This document shows, in pieces, positions 1 to 11,618 of a stretch of DNA of 64,000 nucleotides (its first letter is position 1; each line of letters opens with the position of its first letter). Under the pieces are notes generated by a model. That model ran no database searches and was not told where the DNA came from. It saw only the letters and a program-made list of their open reading frames with translations. This stretch comes from Cyclaneusma minus. Its lineage: Eukaryota > Ascomycota > Leotiomycetes > Marthamycetales > Marthamycetaceae. The position numbers were made by a program, and so were the translations under genes. Where the stretch lies: assembly GCA_037179335.1 (NCBI GenBank), contig JAKZHN010000002.1, positions 1,178,001 through 1,242,000 of the forward strand, read 5' to 3'.

Positions 1-480
1 CTAAATAGTAGATATTAAGCTCTCTATTATTCAATAAACTTTGCAAGCTATAAGCGATATTTCACCCTATATAAAAAGATTATTTATCTTTTCTAATAGC
101 TAAGCAATTATCCTTAAATTAAATAGATAAAACCTTTTAACCGTCAAAGTAAAAATACTAATTATTAAGCTAATAAAACAAAGCTATAAAATTACTATCT
201 CGTAATACCTTAGCTATATCAATATTCCTAGCAACGAACTAGCCGATAAAATCGCGAAGAAAGCGCTTTTAAAAGCTTTTATTAATAATTAGATTTCCTT
301 ATTATATATTAAACGTATAATTAAGGTAATTACGCTAAATATATAGAAAAAGCAATAAAACTCCTAAGTTAAAATAAATTATACCGGGCTAGGAAAGCTA
401 TATCGATAAATTAGCCGCTATTTTTTACAGTTTTATATAAATGTTAATTTTAATTTTCAATCTAATTAATTTATTTATAT
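1..480 (+). pseudogene. RIP-degraded LINE (Tad1-like) RNase H / 3' end relic
   Basis: Around 195-280 the + strand reads, with stops from C-to-T changes, as the C-terminal RNase H motif of fungal LINEs: the stretch NIPSNELADKIAKKAL is visible and resembles the usual 'GIPGNELADKxAK'. The reading continues for about 60 further degraded codons. The element enters from outside the window and nothing upstream can be judged. It is a dead relic. The family call rests on one motif, so Tad1-like is an inference. Confidence 0.5.
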
Positions 481-1239
481 TTAATTTAAAACAAGTATAA
501 AGCCTTTTAAAAAATACCTATATTTAATTAGCAAATCGAATACAGCTTTATATTTTTATAGCAGCGGTGCTTAATAAATCTCTTTATATATTATTTTGCA
601 TTATATTTGTTTTCGAACCTTAAAATTAAAACACCTATATAAAAGGGTTCAGCCCCTTAATTTAACTATTTTCTATTATACAAATATTAAAAAAAAACGT
701 TATTAGATTTTTTTTAAGCAAGCTAATTTAATAAATCGTTAAATATATAAATTTCTTGTAAGGTTTTACAAGTTAGCAAGGTAGTATTTTTATATTTATA
801 ATTTTTGAATATACGGTAATTATAAATTGCAAAATGCTTTTAAAATAAAAGAATTAGTTGGTTTAAGGAAAGCAGTATTTTTATAAATAAAAATAGATTT
901 AGCTAAACAGCCCTCGCTATAGCCGAAAAGCTCCATGCGAGTAATAAAAAAAAGACTATTTATATATTGCAATAATTATTCCTTTTATAAATTATAAAGG
1001 TTTGTATTAAATGGATTTGCCCGTTATTTTATATTTGGTATAAAGCTATATTTTAATTATTAGGCTTTATATCGCGTTTTTAAATAATTTAGCTATAAGG
1101 TTTTTTAAAAATTAATTTAATAACCGAGATAAAGCGTATAAAGGAAATATAATATATAAAGGAAATTGTATTATAGCCTTTTAAATTTATTTTATATAGC
1201 TTTTCGAAATAGTATATAATTTTTAAAAAATTGAAATAG
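481..1239. other. AT-rich RIP-degraded stretch, no gene seen
   Basis: Very AT-rich, dense in stop codons in all frames. Possibly the 3' untranslated tail of the LINE relic before it. I see no motif or intact reading frame. Confidence 0.6.
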
Positions 1240-1715
1240 CTCGCAGCTATATATAGCCCTCGCAGCCCTCGCAGCTTTTAAAATAGCTCGTAGCGGTAGC
1301 CCTCGAAATAGGATACCTTTTTTAAAATGGGTTACCTTGCTACCTCGATAAATATTCCACCTCGACGGCTACGTGCTACTTCGAAGGCTGCGTGCCATTT
1401 CGAGGGCTGCGTGCTACTTCGAGGGCTGCGAAGGCTGCGTGCCACTTCGAGGGCTGCGAAGGCTGCATTCCACTTTAAGGGCTGCGAGGGCTACGTTCCA
1501 TTTTAAGGGCTACGAGGGCTATAAGGGCCACGTTCCACTCCAAGGGCTGCGAGGGCTGCGTTTCACTTTAAAAGCTGCGAGCCCTGCAAGGGCTATATTA
1601 CTTTGAAAGCTGCGTATATTGATTTTATATCTTTGTTTTAAGCTACCTCGAGGGCTATATGCTACCTCGAGGGCTGCGTGCCATTTCGAGGGCTGCGTAT
1701 ATTAATTCGATTTCT
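1240..1715. repeat. GC-richer minisatellite, ~19-29 bp units
   Basis: A block of imperfect tandem copies of a unit like GGCTGCGTGCCACTTCGAG, with an optional extra GGCTGCGAA, sits inside DNA that is otherwise nearly all A and T. Copies differ mostly by C/T and G/A changes. A 77-codon open frame at 1373-1606 is only the repeat read through (Arg/Ala/Cys/Gly-rich) and I do not call it a gene. Compare the short tandem arrays inside the MITEs at 9978-10070 and 19055-19310. Confidence 0.7.
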
Positions 1716-2740
1716 TTATTCTAATACCCCTGCTACTCTAAATATATTATATATAAAATAATAAGCAAATCCTTTTAATGCAGACTTTTATAATATAATT
1801 TTAAATAATAATTGATTTTTTAATATTTATATAGCTAAAAATTATTTAATTACGAAATTAATACTTTATATATATTATTTTTTAAAACCATATTTAAAAT
1901 ATATTTGATTTTATTTCCATAGTTATTTTTTTTAATAATTTTATAAATTTTAATCGATTTAATATTTAGTAAATAATTCGATTATATTAATTTTAAATTT
2001 ATATTAATATTATTTTATTGAATTTTTATAATTATTATTATTTAAATCCTATTAATTAAATAATTTTTAAATCTAGCTATTTTTAACTTTATATTATAAA
2101 TTATATTCCTTTTATTTCCTTTTATAGCTTTAAAATTTATACAATTTATATAATATATTTATAAGTATTTTTTAAGCTTATTATTAAATATTTGCGATAA
2201 TATTGGAAAATACGCTTTTTTAAAATATTTTTAAAGCTTTCGGATAAAATCCGCCGGCAATATTTAACGATAATAACGATTAAATTATACCAAATACGCT
2301 TACGAATAATAGAAATAACAAATAAATAAATCAATAATAAAATCTAATATTATTATAAAATACGCATATTTATAATACCGCTAACGTTATTAGCAAAAAC
2401 GACCCGGTTATAAATAGCTTAAACGACGATTTGTTTAATATTAGCGCTTTATATATATAATTTATCGCTATTTTTGCTAATAATAATAATATCGCAAATT
2501 AATTTTAGGATTCTATTCCTAATAAAATAATTAAAACTGTTATTAAATTAATAAAAATTATAAATATAGGATCCTTTTTATATTAATATATTTAACTATT
2601 TAAAAACTATAATATTTTAAAGCTTTAGCGCGAATTTATTAATATTCGTATTTATATAATCCTTTCGAATACTTTAAACCGCTAAATAAAGCTAAATTAA
2701 ATCGAATATACGAAGGGCGTAATATTCGAAAAATACCGGG
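1716..2740. other. AT-rich RIP-degraded stretch, no gene seen
   Basis: Almost pure A/T with frequent stops. The small open frame on the minus strand at 2146-2334 is Ile/Lys/Tyr-rich, as expected of AT-driven chance frames. It could be the degraded 5' part of the helicase relic that follows. Confidence 0.55.
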
Positions 2741-3720
2741 ATTAATTATTTATCGCTTTTACGGGTTATAGCAAAAATAATATATATTTTTCCATTTTCG
2801 AAATAGCTTTAATTATTCTTCCCTTATATTATATGAGAAAATAATAATTTAAAGTTATTAAAAAGAATATATTAAGCTTAAATTTTATTTTTATCGATAA
2901 TAAGCTAATATATAAAAATTTAAATATTTAATAATATATTTAAAAAAGCAAATATATTTATATTATTATTAATCCTAAATAAATTATTAACCGAAAAAAA
3001 ATCTTTATAAACCGAAATTTACTAATAAATTAAATATTTTTATAATCGACGAGGTTTATTATATCGGCGAATAAAAAGAATTCTATTTTAATTTTATTAA
3101 AATCTATATTATTCGAAGCTTAATTCTTTATAACGTTTTATTATTCGTATATACAATAATTTTTTTTTAAAAAAAAGGAATATATGCTTTATTATATAAA
3201 TTTTCGATTTAATTAAATTAATACAATTAAAAATTTTAAAAATCGATATAATATTTCCTATATTATTTATAATTTACTATTTAATTAATAGAATAATTAT
3301 TAACGCTTTAAAATCTTATTTAAGGATTTTATATTCGAAAATATTAAAGACTTTAATAAAACCATTTTTTTTATCGATTTTAAAGCGTAAATCTTTTAAA
3401 TACGCTATTATAATATTTCGTTTTTAATTAATGAAAAAAGCCTCAATTAAACCTAAATTATAAAATTTGCGCACGGCTTCGATATAAATTTATAATAAAA
3501 AAATCAAAACGATATTTTTAATAAACTTTTTTTCGCAATTTTTTTATTATTATTATTTAATCGCTATATAAATCGTTAACCCCGGGATAAATTTCCTATA
3601 AATAATTATTATAATATAATAAAAAATTAATAAATAGCCGAAGCTATTTATTGTTATTGACTTTATATAACGCTTTAAATAAACTAAGCGATAAATTAAT
3701 AATAAATATATTATAATATA
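2741..3720 (+). pseudogene. Relic of an SF2 (RecQ-like, DEAH) helicase
   Basis: At 2761-2778 the reading is TGYSKN, as expected if RIP altered a Walker A 'TGxGKS', followed by NIYFSIFEIALIILP. About 280 bp on, 3042-3075 reads IIDEVYYIGE, which matches 'DEVH' with His CAT changed to TAT. It is followed by a stop where Trp is expected, then an IRSL..NVLLFVYTIIF stretch like motif III ('VPxxxxTATxP'). A motif V-like stretch occurs near 3625. Order and spacing fit the helicase core of RecQ-family proteins found in multi-copy fungal elements. The frame changes between motifs, so indels have accumulated. It has many stops and is not functional. Family assignment is from motif order only. Confidence 0.5.
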
Positions 3721-3738
3721 TATATTTTTATTTAATAA

Positions 3739-4502
3739 AAAAGCGGCTATTCGGCGCGCTTCGGTAATTATTTAGTATCGCAGGTACCTTTACATTATTT
3801 CCGGGTCTAGCTTTCAATCGCCCTTGCACCTATAGGACGCTAATGCACTATAATCTAGCCTACCCTTATACGTTCTCTACCGCCCCGCGCTAGCCCGAAT
3901 TAATTGCTACGGCTATATAAAATTAATATTAAATGCCCTTTAAAATCTTTATTTAATTAAGCTATAAATCCCCCCTTTTTCTAAAAGGTTCTACTTATAA
4001 TCAAATAGCAATTAATTATAAAATTTATAATTAAATTATTCGAAAATAATTTATTGCTTTAGAATATATTTGTGGTTGTATAAAAGTAGAGTGTTTTGTT
4101 TCCCGAATTGCATGTCTAAATCTTGGTAATCGTTTGGGATGCAGGAGGCTTGGCCGAATGCGGTAAGTTAGACGAGCGGGCGGGGCCGCGCTCGAGAGCG
4201 CAAAATGAGAGCTATCTTCCAACCTCAGCTACGGGACCGATTGGATTGGTATTCACGATTGAATTCGAACGGAAGCAGCATGGCTGCATTGGAAATCGAT
4301 TGAAAATTCGTATAAAAAATTAAAGCAGACCAATTGATTAAAGGGTTCGTGAATGCATGTTAATATAGAGTGTAGGTTGAGATAGATGGTTTTCGTGGGG
4401 TGCATAGGGAGTTGCAAAAACGGTTAAAAGCCAGGCCCGGAAATGGTGCAAAAGTACCTGCGGTGCCAAATAGCCACCTGGGCGCGCCGAATAGCCGCTC
4501 TC
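3739..4502. mobile_element. hAT-like MITE, 8-bp TSD TTTAATAA
   Basis: The ends are inverted repeats. The right end read in reverse starts GAGAGCGGCTATTCGGCGCG and the left end is the same with two G-to-A changes. Similarity continues imperfectly for about 110 bp (shared sub-motifs GCAGGTAC and TTTCCGGG). Both sides are flanked by the 8-bp direct repeat TTTAATAA (3731-3738 and 4503-4510), the size made by hAT transposases. The 764-bp body has no transposase. Its centre (about 4060-4430) has normal base composition, unlike its surroundings. Open frames of 63-66 codons here overlap on both strands and are not supported. Confidence 0.75.
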
Positions 4503-4510
4503 TTTAATAA

Positions 4511-7500
4511 ATCTTTTAATTATTTAAATATAAATATCACCGCCCTCGAAAAATAACCTTAATTTATTCGCTTTATTTATATATAATAATTAATTAATTA
4601 ATACGCTTTTGCGAAATTTAACGATTTATATTAAATCGCTATAATTAAAAAAAATATAAACGATAAAAATCCTATAACCTTATTTAAAATTAGAAATCGT
4701 ATTAGCTTTATACTTTTAATTATCGCTTTTAATATATTAATATATATAAATATAAAAAATAATAATATTAATTATAAATTATAAATTTAAAAAGGAAAAT
4801 TTTAAACCCTTATAAATATTTTTAAGCGAAAATAAAATAAAGCTAAAACGGTACGCCGTAATAATTATTTTTAATACCTTATATATATATTAGCGAATTT
4901 TACCCCTATACCCAAATTTTAATTTAACCGCTTTAAGGAATTATTTTACGAAAAAGCTTTTAAATTAAAAAATCGCTATATTAAAAATATCATTTTCGGA
5001 ATTTATTATAATTAATATTATAACCTTTGGTTTAATGCGATTCCTTTCCTTTCTAAATTTAGGAAATCTCCTATTATAAAATTTTAATTAGGTAATTTAA
5101 CTTTTATAATATTTTAACCTTTCGATAATTAATATGCTTTTTACATTAAAATTTTAATTAAATTACACGTATTCGATATTATTAGCCGGATATATATATT
5201 AGCTAAGCTTTAATTTTTAATTTATCGTATATTTTATTTACAATATTATTAAAGCAAAATAAATAAATATAGGATTAATATTAAATCTCGAATAGCTTTT
5301 TTCAAAAAGCTCCTTAAATTAGAAAATTAAAAATTTTAAAAATAAAATAATAGCGAATTTATAAAATAGATATATAAAAACGCTAATGCGATATATAATA
5401 TTTATTATATAAAATTATAAAAAAGGAAGCGTTTAACCGCTTTTAAAAAAGTAAATAAAGCTAAAAATAAAGGAAAACGCCCGGTTATATTCCCTTTAAA
5501 TATTCCTTTTAATGCCCTTTTTTTTCCTAATAGCGGCCTTAGTAAACCTAATAATTTTTTTTAATAATAATAATAATTACAATAGCGAATTTTTTCGTAG
5601 CGGAGATTATAGATTTCGTAGATTTTATAAATTTTGTAAAAATTATAATTATAAATTTCGTAGAAATTATAACGACGGATTTAATAAAGGTACTCCTTTT
5701 AAACCTCCTTTTTTTAATCCGCTTTTTATTAAATTTTTTAAAAGCGCTTTATTTATTGGTAATATTATTATTATTTTTCCTTTTAATCGCAATAATACTA
5801 TTATATTTTTTAATATTAACGCAATTATAGCTTTTTTTTCGTTTAAATTTGATCGTAACGATATTAATTTTTTAATCCCGCTTCCTTTTAATTAAATCCC
5901 GCGGCTATATGCATTAAAAGCAATATTTATCCTATTATTCTTATTTAAATATAAGCGGCCCTTTATTATAAATATTTTACGTTTATTTATATAAATTGAT
6001 TTTCGCTGGAATATCTCGAAGCGAGAGGATAAATTTATCCGGAAAGGAGATACGCTAAAAAATATATTTAAGCGTACCCTTAGAAAATAATAAGTTTTAA
6101 ATTTATACGTATAAAGCGAAAAAGGGGAAATAAGCTTATATATATAAAGCGAAAAAGGAAATAATAAATATTAAAACTTAGGTATATAAGCTAATATAAT
6201 CGAAATAGGTAAAATGAAAAAATTTAAATTATTTGCAATATATATATATATTTTTTTCTTTTTAAATAATTAATTTTTCTTATAATTTCTTTTATATTTA
6301 TTTATAAAAAATAATATATAATATATTACAAAATTATTAATTAAATATATATAAAAGGAATATATAATAGCAGCGATAATAAAGGTTTTTAAATATTATT
6401 ATTTATATTATATTTAATTTTAATTAGCTTTATAAAAGGAAAAGCAAATAAAAATAAAAATATATTAAATTATAAAGCTAAATATTATATTAAGTTTTCA
6501 AAAATAATTTAAACTTTAATATCGGTATATCGCTTTAAATTAAATTAATTTTTAAAAATTTAATTTTATTAACTTTTGATTATTATATAAGCTATATAAA
6601 TTTTAATATTTATTTATTAAATTCTAATTAAAAATTTAATTTAATTAAAATTTTAAAAATATTAATTTTTAATTATATTAATATTATATATTATCGTATA
6701 AGCTTTTTTAATATTAAAGGCAATTAAATATAACGGAAAGGATATCTTTTTTATTTAAATATAATTTAATCGATATAATAAATTATTAACGGGATTTTCT
6801 TTTTTTAAATAATATTTAATTTAAAAATCAAATTCCGAAAAATATATAAATTATCGCATTTATTTTTTATTTAAATTTTTCAATTTTATAAAGCTTTTTA
6901 GGTTTATATAATCCGAGAATATAAAAATAAGAAATTAAAAACTTTTAAAATAATATCTTTATTATTTAAATAATTTAATAATTACGAATATTTTTTAATT
7001 ATATATTACCTACCGTTATTTAGCATCCTTTTATTTATAAAAATAAAAAATATTTTTTTTATTATTATTTTTATATATTATTAAAAGAAAATAATACTTA
7101 TAATATACAAAGAAATATTAATTTCGATTTTATTTAATAAAAATAAATCGAAATAAAAAAATAAAAAAATATTATAAAGCGTTTCCTTTAATTTAATAAA
7201 GGATTTATACGTATTTTTATTTTTAGGGGCTTTAATTTTAAAGCCGTTTTATCTTTTATTTTGAATTATTCCTTTTAATTAATAGGTTAAATTATAAGCA
7301 ATTTTCGAAAAGAATTCGTTAAATCGCCGATAAAAATTATAAAAGCTAATAAAAATTTAAATATTTTTATATATTTTCCGCTTCGATTATTTCTTAATAG
7401 CTTTTATTTTTTTAAGGTTTATATAAACGTTTTTAAGGTTTTCGACGAATATATAACTTTATTATAAAAAATCGATTAATAAGTTTTTTAAAATAAACTT

Positions 7501-9577
7501 TATATTTTTATTTATTTGTTAAAAAAATTAAAATATTATTCAAATAAATAATTATATAAATATTTTAGAATTCTTTAAATATTTTATAAATAAAGTTTGG
7601 AATATTATATATATATAAACAAAATCGAAAGGTATAATAAAATATTTAAAATAATTATATTTTATTCTAAAAGCTATTTTTTATTTATTTCCTTTAATTA
7701 TATAAATTTTATAATATATATTAATAAAATCGATTTTAAAATCGATTTTAATATTAATAAAATAATTTGTAATTTTAAAAAAAAAGGGATCGAAATATAA
7801 TTTTTTATTATAATTTTATTTAAGCTTCAATAATCGATTTAAAGCTTTAATATTTTATTAATTTTTGATATAAAAAAATAAATATATTAATAGAATTTTA
7901 AAAAAAGCAAATCCATTTAAATTTTAAAAGCTTATTTAATTTTTTTTTAATATTTTTAATTTATTAATTTAAAAAACTTAAAATAATAGCTATAACGATA
8001 TTATTCTTTTTTTAATTTTTATTTTATAATTGGTATATTTATAAAATAAAACCTTTTTAATATTTTCTTTATTAAAAAACCAATTAAAAAGATTTCGAAA
8101 ATAATAAGGTATTTCCTTAGCGTTATAATCTATCCTATAAATATCCTAAGATTTATAATCCTCTTTTAAATTATCGAAATATGTATTTAATATTAGGAAA
8201 GCTTAATAATAATATATATTATAATGGAATATACAATAAAAAATATAAGTAAATATAATTTAAAAAGCATTTATTTGTACTTAATAATATTATTTTTATT
8301 TAATAAAATCCAAAGTTATTTCAATATTAATAATATTAAATATATTTAATAATAAAAGCGATTTATAATATTTCTTATATATTATTATATACGATTTTCG
8401 GAAAAATATTATTTTTCTATATTAATTAATTATAATAATAAGAACTTAATAATCCTTATATATGGATTTTAATATAACTAATTCCTTTTAATGAAAATAT
8501 AATAAAAAGAGCACATTTTAAACTATATTTTCTCGCAAAATTAATATTAATTAAATTAATATTTAATTAAATATTAATCTCGATTTTTATTTAAATAATA
8601 TTTTTCTTTAAGATTTAAATCTATTCGGATATTATTTAAATATCCTTTAAAAGGATTATTTAAGGATTATTTATATTATCCGGCAAATCTTTGAATTATT
8701 TTAATATATTTTTGCCGGCTTAAATATATTTTATTTTAATAATTTCCCTTATTTTTTTCCTAATTTTAAAAGTCGGATTTAGATAATTAAATGCAATATA
8801 ACCTTTTTAATTATATTTAAAATAAATAAAATTTAAAGTATTTATCCGAAATATAGGATTATCCTTCCCCGATTTCTTTTTTTAATTCCTAAGGATATTA
8901 TTTCTTTTTTTATACCTCGAATTATTAGGATTTTTATTTTTAATATTAATAAATTAAGCTTTTTAAATATTAAAACCTTTGTTATTCCCCGATTTGTTAT
9001 TAGTTTTTGAGGTTTTTATTTTTTTCCGTAGTAATTTATTGAAATTATTTTTTAACGAATTTCCTTTAATTTTTAAACGCTTATATTCGGGCTTTAGAAT
9101 ATTGTTTTAAAAGTTTTAAATTATAATAATAAGATTATTCTTAATAATAAGCTATTTTATTTTAAGAGTTATAATAATTTTTATTTAAAGTTAAAAATAT
9201 AATTTAGAAAAAAATATTATTATATAAATAACTTTATTATTAATATTCTCGAGGAAATTCTTTTAAATAATTATAATCGCAAAAAAGTTTTAAAAAAATT
9301 GATTATCATTTTATTTATATATATTAAGGTAATTGGAATATAAAATAAATCAATTTTTTTTATAAATTATAATAAATCTTTTGCTTATTTTATAAAAGTA
9401 ATGAAATTTTAAATATAATATTTAAATAAGCGTTTGCTTTAATATTTATTTCGCTTTATCGTATTTTGCAAATAAGCAAATTAATATTCCTTTAATAATT
9501 TTTTAATATTATTATAAATATAAAAATATTTAAGCTTATTATTCCAATATTTTATAAAGTTTATTTTATAAATTTTA
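4511..9577 (-). pseudogene. RIP-degraded Gypsy (Ty3) retrotransposon relic
   Basis: On the minus strand about 7560 down to 7080 reads as reverse transcriptase: IYLNNILIF (from YLDDILIF, with Asp codons changed by RIP), then KVYFKKLINRFFIIKLYI, then in another frame a FLLAFIIFIGDL stretch matching the 'FLGFANFYRRFI' RT/RNase H junction. Stops and shifts are everywhere. A 127-codon Asn/Phe-rich frame at 5512-5895 (+) has the low-complexity look of a decayed Gag tail and may belong to a second element of opposite orientation. I could not find LTRs for this copy. The MITE at 9578 splits it, so its 5' part probably continues to about 11160. Confidence 0.55.
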
Positions 9578-10217
9578 CAAAAATCGCGGTCAAAAATTAT
9601 CGATCAATAGGCAATCGTTTATAAATATATATTTAAGTACAATATATAGATAATGTATTTGCCGTAGAGCTCGAATTTCCTTTGTTTGTCTACGGGTTCT
9701 TGTCCACGGGTGCAAGGTTTCCGTCCACGGGTATAGCTATTACCAAGGCCCTTTATTCTTGTAATTGAATTGCATCGCCCACGGGTGCAGCCGTTGCCAA
9801 AGCCCTTTATTCTTTAAGACTTTAAGTTCGAAGCGACGCTCTCGAAATCTTTCGAAACCTTAGAATAATAATCCTTCGAAATAATTTTAGAATTATCCTT
9901 CGAAGCAATAATTTTTCAAAGCTTTTTTTTTTATATAATTCCAAATAAATTATATACCTAGAACTTTGAAAATAAAGGAGCGGTTATATAAATAAAGAAG
10001 CGGTTGCATAAACAAAGGAACGGTTATACGAACAAAGGAACGGTTGCACGAACAAAAGAGCGGTTACTCCCGTAGACGAACAAAAATCTCTAAAGCAGCC
10101 TGCTACACCGTGCGATACCTATACTGCACCCGTTCGAGACGAAATTACATTGTATCGGCAATGTACAAATTCCAAAACGGTTGCCTATTAATCGAAAACT
10201 TTTGACCGCGACCTTTG
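9578..10217. mobile_element. Tc1/mariner-like MITE with TA target site
   Basis: Terminal inverted repeats of about 75 bp: the right end in reverse reads CAAAGGTCGCGGTCAAAAG and the left end CAAAAATCGCGGTCAAAAA. They continue through a shared ATCGAT/TCGATTAATAGGCAAYCG block. Both ends abut TA (9576-9577 and 10218-10219), the Tc1/mariner (Fot1/pogo) target. The 640-bp body has no transposase. It carries a 20-bp tandem array and a separate CCACGGGTGCA repeat. The left arm is more RIP-mutated than the right. Confidence 0.75.
9978..10070. repeat. 20-bp tandem array inside MITE
   Basis: Four full and one partial copies of a 20-bp unit like GAACGGTTGCACGAACAAAG. The copies differ by C/T and A/G substitutions only, so the array was homogeneous before RIP. 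Confidence 0.8.
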
Positions 10218-11162
10218 TATAAATATTTTTAATTTAAATTTTAAATTATTAAATAATAAATTTTTTAATAAGCTTATTTATTTTAATATTTATAATAATA
10301 GCCTTATATTAGCTTTATTAAGTAATTATAATAAAGTAATTATTAAATATAATAATAATAACGGAAGATATAATAATTATATTTAAAAGGAATTTAATAG
10401 GCTTTTAAGGCGGAGCTTCTTTATATAAGGAATTATTATCGTTACCCAAATCCGAATTATTATCGCCGTTATCGTTGCTATTATTGCTTTTATTATTATT
10501 ATTATTATTATTATTTTAATTTTTATTATTTTAGCGAAGGAGCGGTTTATATAGGATTTAGGTATTTTGGTTTTCTCGATTAAAGGTATAATAGGAATTA
10601 TTATTAAAGGATTTATTATCGTTATTATCCTTATTTTAAGGATATTTTCGAAAATATTATTTATCGTTTCGATAACGTAGATTATTAAAATTGTTATAAA
10701 TATAGTTATTAAAAAATCCTTTTTAGTACCTTTAAGAATAACCTTGCTTTTTCCTTTATTCTTTATAAAGTTTATAATTAAAAAAGTATTACGATTTCCT
10801 AATTAAATATATCGGGGTTTAATATTTTTTTTATTTTTTTTAATTAACGGGGTAAAGTTTTATAAATTATTAAATAATATAGATGCCGTTATTATAATAA
10901 AAGCTAATCGTTTTTAGGCTATTATAAAGCTTTCCCCAATTTTATTAATATTTAGGAAAGCTTTAAAAAAATATTAAATTTAAATATATTACCGCTTAAA
11001 AAGGATTATTTAATTAATCGATTATTATCTCCGCCGGAATTATTAATAAGATTTGCTTAGGTAAATTAGACGATAATAATTATAATAGCCTTTTATTTTC
11101 TATTACGGGTAATATATATAATCTTTATATTAATTATTATAAATGATTTAAAAAAAATTAAA
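10218..11162. other. AT-rich relic sequence, includes ATT microsatellite
   Basis: RIP-degraded, probably the 5' (Gag) part of the Gypsy relic interrupted by the MITE. An (ATT)n run sits at about 10491-10516. No intact frame. Confidence 0.5.
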
Positions 11163-11167
11163 ATTAT

Positions 11168-11353
11168 TATAACGGCCCCGGACCAATTGAAGCTTTTACG
11201 GCTAGCCAGCCGAAAAAGCCCTAGTAGTGCGTGTATTATATAACCACCAAATTTAATTTTTACGATAATAGGAGAGCTTTTTTTTTTATAATAATTAATA
11301 TTTTTAATAATAGTTTAAATTTTAATTTTGGCTAAAACCCCGGACTTAGCTTA
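11168..11353 (+). repeat. 5' LTR of Gypsy element at 11-16.7 kb
   Basis: Matches 16559-16747 throughout with C/T and G/A differences. The last few bases are not alignable: where the 3' LTR ends CTCGTGACA this copy reads CTTATTGGC and runs straight into GC-rich sequence, so its 3' edge is uncertain by a few bases. Confidence 0.75.
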
Positions 11354-11354
11354 T

Positions 11355-11618
11355 TGGCGGTAAGCCCCGAAGCGGAGCCCACGAACGAGCGAAGCGAGGG
11401 AGTGGGCGGAGCGGAGGGGCGTCCGCCATTTTTAAATCTTGAGAGCGCGTGAGAATAATTAGTAATAAATGTATAGGGCGAAAAAGGGCCTTTTTATCGG
11501 CTTCTCTAAGCGCGCAATTTAATTGGCTATAATTCGGAGGCATAATTAATAAGAAAAAAAAACAAAACACGTGATTCCAGGTCCGGGGTTCGAATCCCCG
11601 CTCCGCCATTTTTTTTTT
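11355..11618 (+). ncRNA. GC-rich island with tRNA 3'-half-like end and Pol III signals
   Basis: At 11584-11608 lies a perfect tRNA T-arm and acceptor 3' strand: CGGGG-TTCGAAT-CCCCG then CTCCGCC and A. It contains the Pol III B box GGTTCGAATCC (11587-11597) and is followed by ten T residues (11609-11618), a Pol III terminator. I cannot find a convincing tRNA 5' half or acceptor partner at the right distance; TGGCTATAATTCGG at 11524 is only a weak A-box candidate. The island starts with an imperfect hairpin, TGGCGG to CCGCCA (11355-11428). It may be a tRNA relic, a SINE-like insertion or part of the Gypsy primer-binding region. The 87-codon minus-strand frame over it is an antisense-tRNA artefact. 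Confidence 0.35.

Noticed and set aside
1373..1606. 77-codon frame rich in Cys/Arg/Gly
   Set aside because: It is the minisatellite read in one frame, with no other coding evidence.
5512..5895. 127-codon Asn/Phe-rich frame
   Set aside because: Composition follows the AT-rich relic DNA, with no signal for an expressed gene. At best a decayed Gag tail.
11346..11609. 87-codon minus-strand frame starting MAERGFEPRT
   Set aside because: The start of this frame is the reverse complement of a tRNA T-arm and acceptor end, a well-known false protein call.
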